This document shows, piece by piece, positions 61,617 through 64,000 of a stretch of 64,000 nt of DNA. Position 1 is the stretch's first letter, and the number at the start of each line of letters is the position of its first letter. The notes under the pieces were generated by a model. The model saw only the letters and a list, made by a program, of their open reading frames with translations. It was not told the DNA's origin and searched no databases. The DNA is from Primulina eburnea. Taxonomy: Eukaryota; Streptophyta; Magnoliopsida; Lamiales; Gesneriaceae. The DNA is taken from contig NW_027330888.1 in NCBI RefSeq assembly GCF_022965805.1, positions 36,001 through 100,000 on the forward strand. Reading direction: 5' to 3'. Made by a program: the position numbers and the translations under genes.

Positions 61617-63724
61617 TTGGCACAAAATTGTTGTTTTCTACTACTTGTCATCCTCAAACGGATGGACAAACTGAAGTTGTCAATAGAAATTTGGGAACAC
61701 TTTTGCGTGCTATTCTTAAAAAGAACTTGGATTGACATTTCTCTGGACTTTATTTTGGAGTTGCCTAGGCCTAAGAAGAGGAGGGATTCTATTTTTGTAG
61801 TTGTGGATAGATTATCTAAGATGGCACATTTTATAGCTTGTCATGAAACCGATGATGCTTCAAACATTCCGGATTTGTTCTTTAGAGAAGTCGCTAGGTT
61901 GCATGGCATGCCTAGCACTATTGTTTCTCGTCGCAATGTTAAATTTTTGAGTTACTTTTGGAATAATTTATGGGCTAAACTTGGCACAAAATTGTTGTTT
62001 TCTACTCCTTGTCATCTTCAAACAGATGGACAAACTGAAGTTGTCAATAGAACTTTGGGAACACTTTTGCGTGCTATTCTTAAAAAGAACTTGGATTGAC
62101 ATTTCTATGGACTTTAGTTGGGGTTGCCTAGGCCTAAGAAGAGGAGGGATTCTATTTTTGTAGTTGTGGATAGATTCTCTAAGATGTCACATTTTATAGC
62201 TTGTCATGAAACCGATGATGCTTCAAACATTACGGATTTGTTCTTTAGAGAAGTCGCTAGGTTGCATGGCATGCCTAGGACTATTGTTTCTCGTCGCAAT
62301 GTTAAATTTTTGAGTTACTTTTGGAATAATTTATGGGCTAAACTTGCCACAAAATTGTTGTTTTCTACTCTTTGTCATCCTCAAACAGATGGACAAACTG
62401 AAGTTGTCAATATAACTTTGGAAACACTTTTGCGTGCTATTCTTAAAAAGAACTTGGATTTACATTTCTATGGACTTTATTTTGGGGTTGTTGTGGATAG
62501 ATTCTCTAAGATGGCACATTTTATAGCTTGTCATAAAACCGATGATGCTTCAAACATTGCGGATTTGTTCTTTAGAGAAGTCGCTAGGTTGCATGGCATG
62601 CCTAGGACTATTGTTTCTCGTCGCAATGTTAGATTTTTGAGTTACTTTTGGAATAATTTATGGGCTAAACTTGGCACAAAATTGTTGTTTTCTACTACTT
62701 GTCATCCTCAAACGGATGGACAAACTGAAGTTGTCAATAGAACTTTGGGAACACTTTTGCGTGCTATTCTTAAAAAGAACTTGGATTGACATTTCTCTGG
62801 ACTTTATTTTGGAGTTGCCTAGGCCTAAGAAGAGGAGGGATTCTATTTTTGTAGTTGTGGATAGATTCTCAAAGATGGCACATTTTATAGCTTGTCATGA
62901 AACCGATGATGCTTCAAACATTCCGGATTTGTTCTTTAGAGAAGTCGCTAGGTTGCATGGCATGCCTAGCACTATTGTTTCTCGTCGCAATGTTAAATTT
63001 TTGAGTTACTTTTGGAATAATTTATGGGCTAAACTTGGCACAAAATTGTTGTTTTCTACTCCTTGTCATCTTCAAACAGATGGACAAACTGAAGTTGTCA
63101 ATAGAACTTTGGGAACACTTTTGCGTGCTATTCTTAAAAAGAACTTGGATTGACATTTCTATGGACTTTAGTTGGGGTTGCCTAGGCCTAAGAAGAGGAG
63201 GGATTCTATTTTTGTAGTTGTGGATAGATTCTCTAAGATGTCACATTTTATAGCTTGTCATGAAACCGATGATGCTTCAAACATTACGGATTTGTTCTTT
63301 AGAGAAGTCGCTAGGTTGCATGGCATGCCTAGGACTATTGTTTCTCGTCGCAATGTTAAATTTTTGAGTTACTTTTGGAATAATTTATGGGCTAAACTTG
63401 CCACAAAATTGTTGTTTTCTACTACTTGTCATTCTCAAACAGATGGACAAACTGAAGTTGTCAATATAACTTTGGAAACACTTTTGCGTGCTATTCTTAA
63501 AAAGAACTTGGATTTACATTTCTATGGACTTTATTTTGGGGTTGTTGTGGATAGATTCTCTAAGATGGCACATTTTATAGCTTGTCATAAAACCGATGAT
63601 GCTTCAAACATTGCGGATTTGTTCTTTAGAGAAGTCGCTAGGTTGCATGGCATGCCTAGGACTATTGTTTCTCGTCGCAATGTTAGATTTTTGAGTTACT
63701 TTTGGAATAATTTATGGGCTAAAC
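61617..63724 (+). repeat. HOR block: 1054-bp trimer, two copies
   Basis: Anchors at 61617, 62671 and 63725 are exactly 1054 bp apart. Each unit is 364, 363 and 327 bp. The 363-bp monomer has gactttagttggggttgcc (1 bp shorter). Shared variants include cctagcactattg, ctccttgtcatcttcaaac, aagatgtcacattt and tttggaaacac. Junction TGA is TTA before the 327-bp member, so 223-codon open frames span two monomers (62118-62789 and 63172-63843). Confidence 0.82.
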
Positions 63725-64000
63725 TTGGCACAAAATTGTTGTTTTCTACTACTTGTCATCCTCAAACGGATGGACAAACTGAAGTTGTCAATAGAACTTT
63801 GGGAACACTTTTGCGTGCTATTCTTAAAAAGAACTTGGATTGACATTTCTCTGGACTTTATTTTGGAGTTGCCTAGGCCTAAGAAGAGGAGGGATTCTAT
63901 TTTTGTAGTTGTGGATAGATTCTCAAAGATGGCACATTTTATAGCTTGTCATGAAACCGATGATGCTTCAAACATTACGGATTTGTTCTTTAGAGAAGTC

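Larger units (their letters stand above)
51156..64000 (+). repeat. Integrase-core-derived satellite array, right block
   Basis: Continuation of the same array after the 8.7-kb insertion. The first bases (caaacagatggacaaactg) resume exactly where the left block stops, after a 5-bp duplication. 51161-51800 continues the paralogous order seen at 33176-33820. About 51.8-54.9 kb is a third copy of the segment at 34.4-37.5 kb. From about 58.4 kb on, the array is dominated by R-type and 327-bp monomers, with a trimeric HOR at the end. Several monomers here have TTA or TAC in place of the junction TGA, which lengthens open frames to 223 codons. The array runs off the window at 64000. Confidence 0.95.

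Noticed and set aside
1..64000. CRISPR array
   Set aside because: The repeats are 235-364 bp, contiguous, without unique spacers, and encode an integrase fragment in a plant genome.

Overview
The window is repetitive DNA from a flowering-plant nuclear genome. The evidence is a plant-type Ty3/gypsy chromovirus with a primer-binding site for initiator tRNA-Met, and a satellite that is itself made from a plant chromovirus integrase. No conventional host gene is visible. Array location, HOR structure and lack of genes make a (peri)centromeric position plausible, but the sequence alone does not prove it.

Layout. (1) 1-42478 and 51156-64000 are one head-to-tail satellite array of roughly 165 monomers, with its sense frame on the + strand. 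The basic monomer is 364 bp, which is 121 codons plus 1 nt. It encodes exactly the catalytic core of a Ty3/gypsy integrase (W-x-D-I-S-x-D-F ... V-N-R-T-L ... L-K-K-N-L), closest in my reading to CRM/Reina-type plant chromoviruses. Four main monomer forms occur: G-type 364, R-type 364, a 327-bp form with a 37-bp deletion, and a 235-bp form with a 129-bp deletion. They are ordered into successive higher-order repeats (HORs): a 1654-bp pentamer x3, a 2343-bp heptamer x2, a mixed stretch, a 1290-bp tetramer x3, and near the right end a 1054-bp trimer x2. Segments of 1-4 kb are also duplicated at offsets of about 6.1, 9.3 and 17.4 kb. The integrase is dead throughout: the second catalytic Asp is Gly or Arg.

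(2) 42479-51155 is an 8677-bp insertion into the array, flanked by a perfect 5-bp target-site duplication (CAAAC) and bounded by TG...CA. It holds a complete, apparently intact Tekay/Del-like chromovirus on the minus strand (43384-51155). This has two 1582-bp LTRs with no difference found, a PBS, a PPT and one uninterrupted 1476-codon gag-pol ORF ending in a chromodomain. Joined to its 3' LTR is an extra 905 bp (42479-43383) made of two almost perfect palindromes. One of these carries tRNA-like Pol III A and B boxes.

(3) The most unusual point is how these parts join. The target-site duplication flanks the palindromes plus the retrotransposon as one unit; neither part alone has a duplication. 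At the junction the LTR keeps exactly the 6-nt spacer (TTTTAG) that lies between LTR and PBS. Integrase normally removes that spacer. The simplest reading is that unprocessed chromovirus cDNA was joined end to end to palindromic cDNA of another small element, and that the chimera was then integrated by the chromovirus integrase.

Caveats: 1-8600 and especially 37494-37915 contain many small indels that may be consensus errors. Array length and order depend on the assembly being correct.
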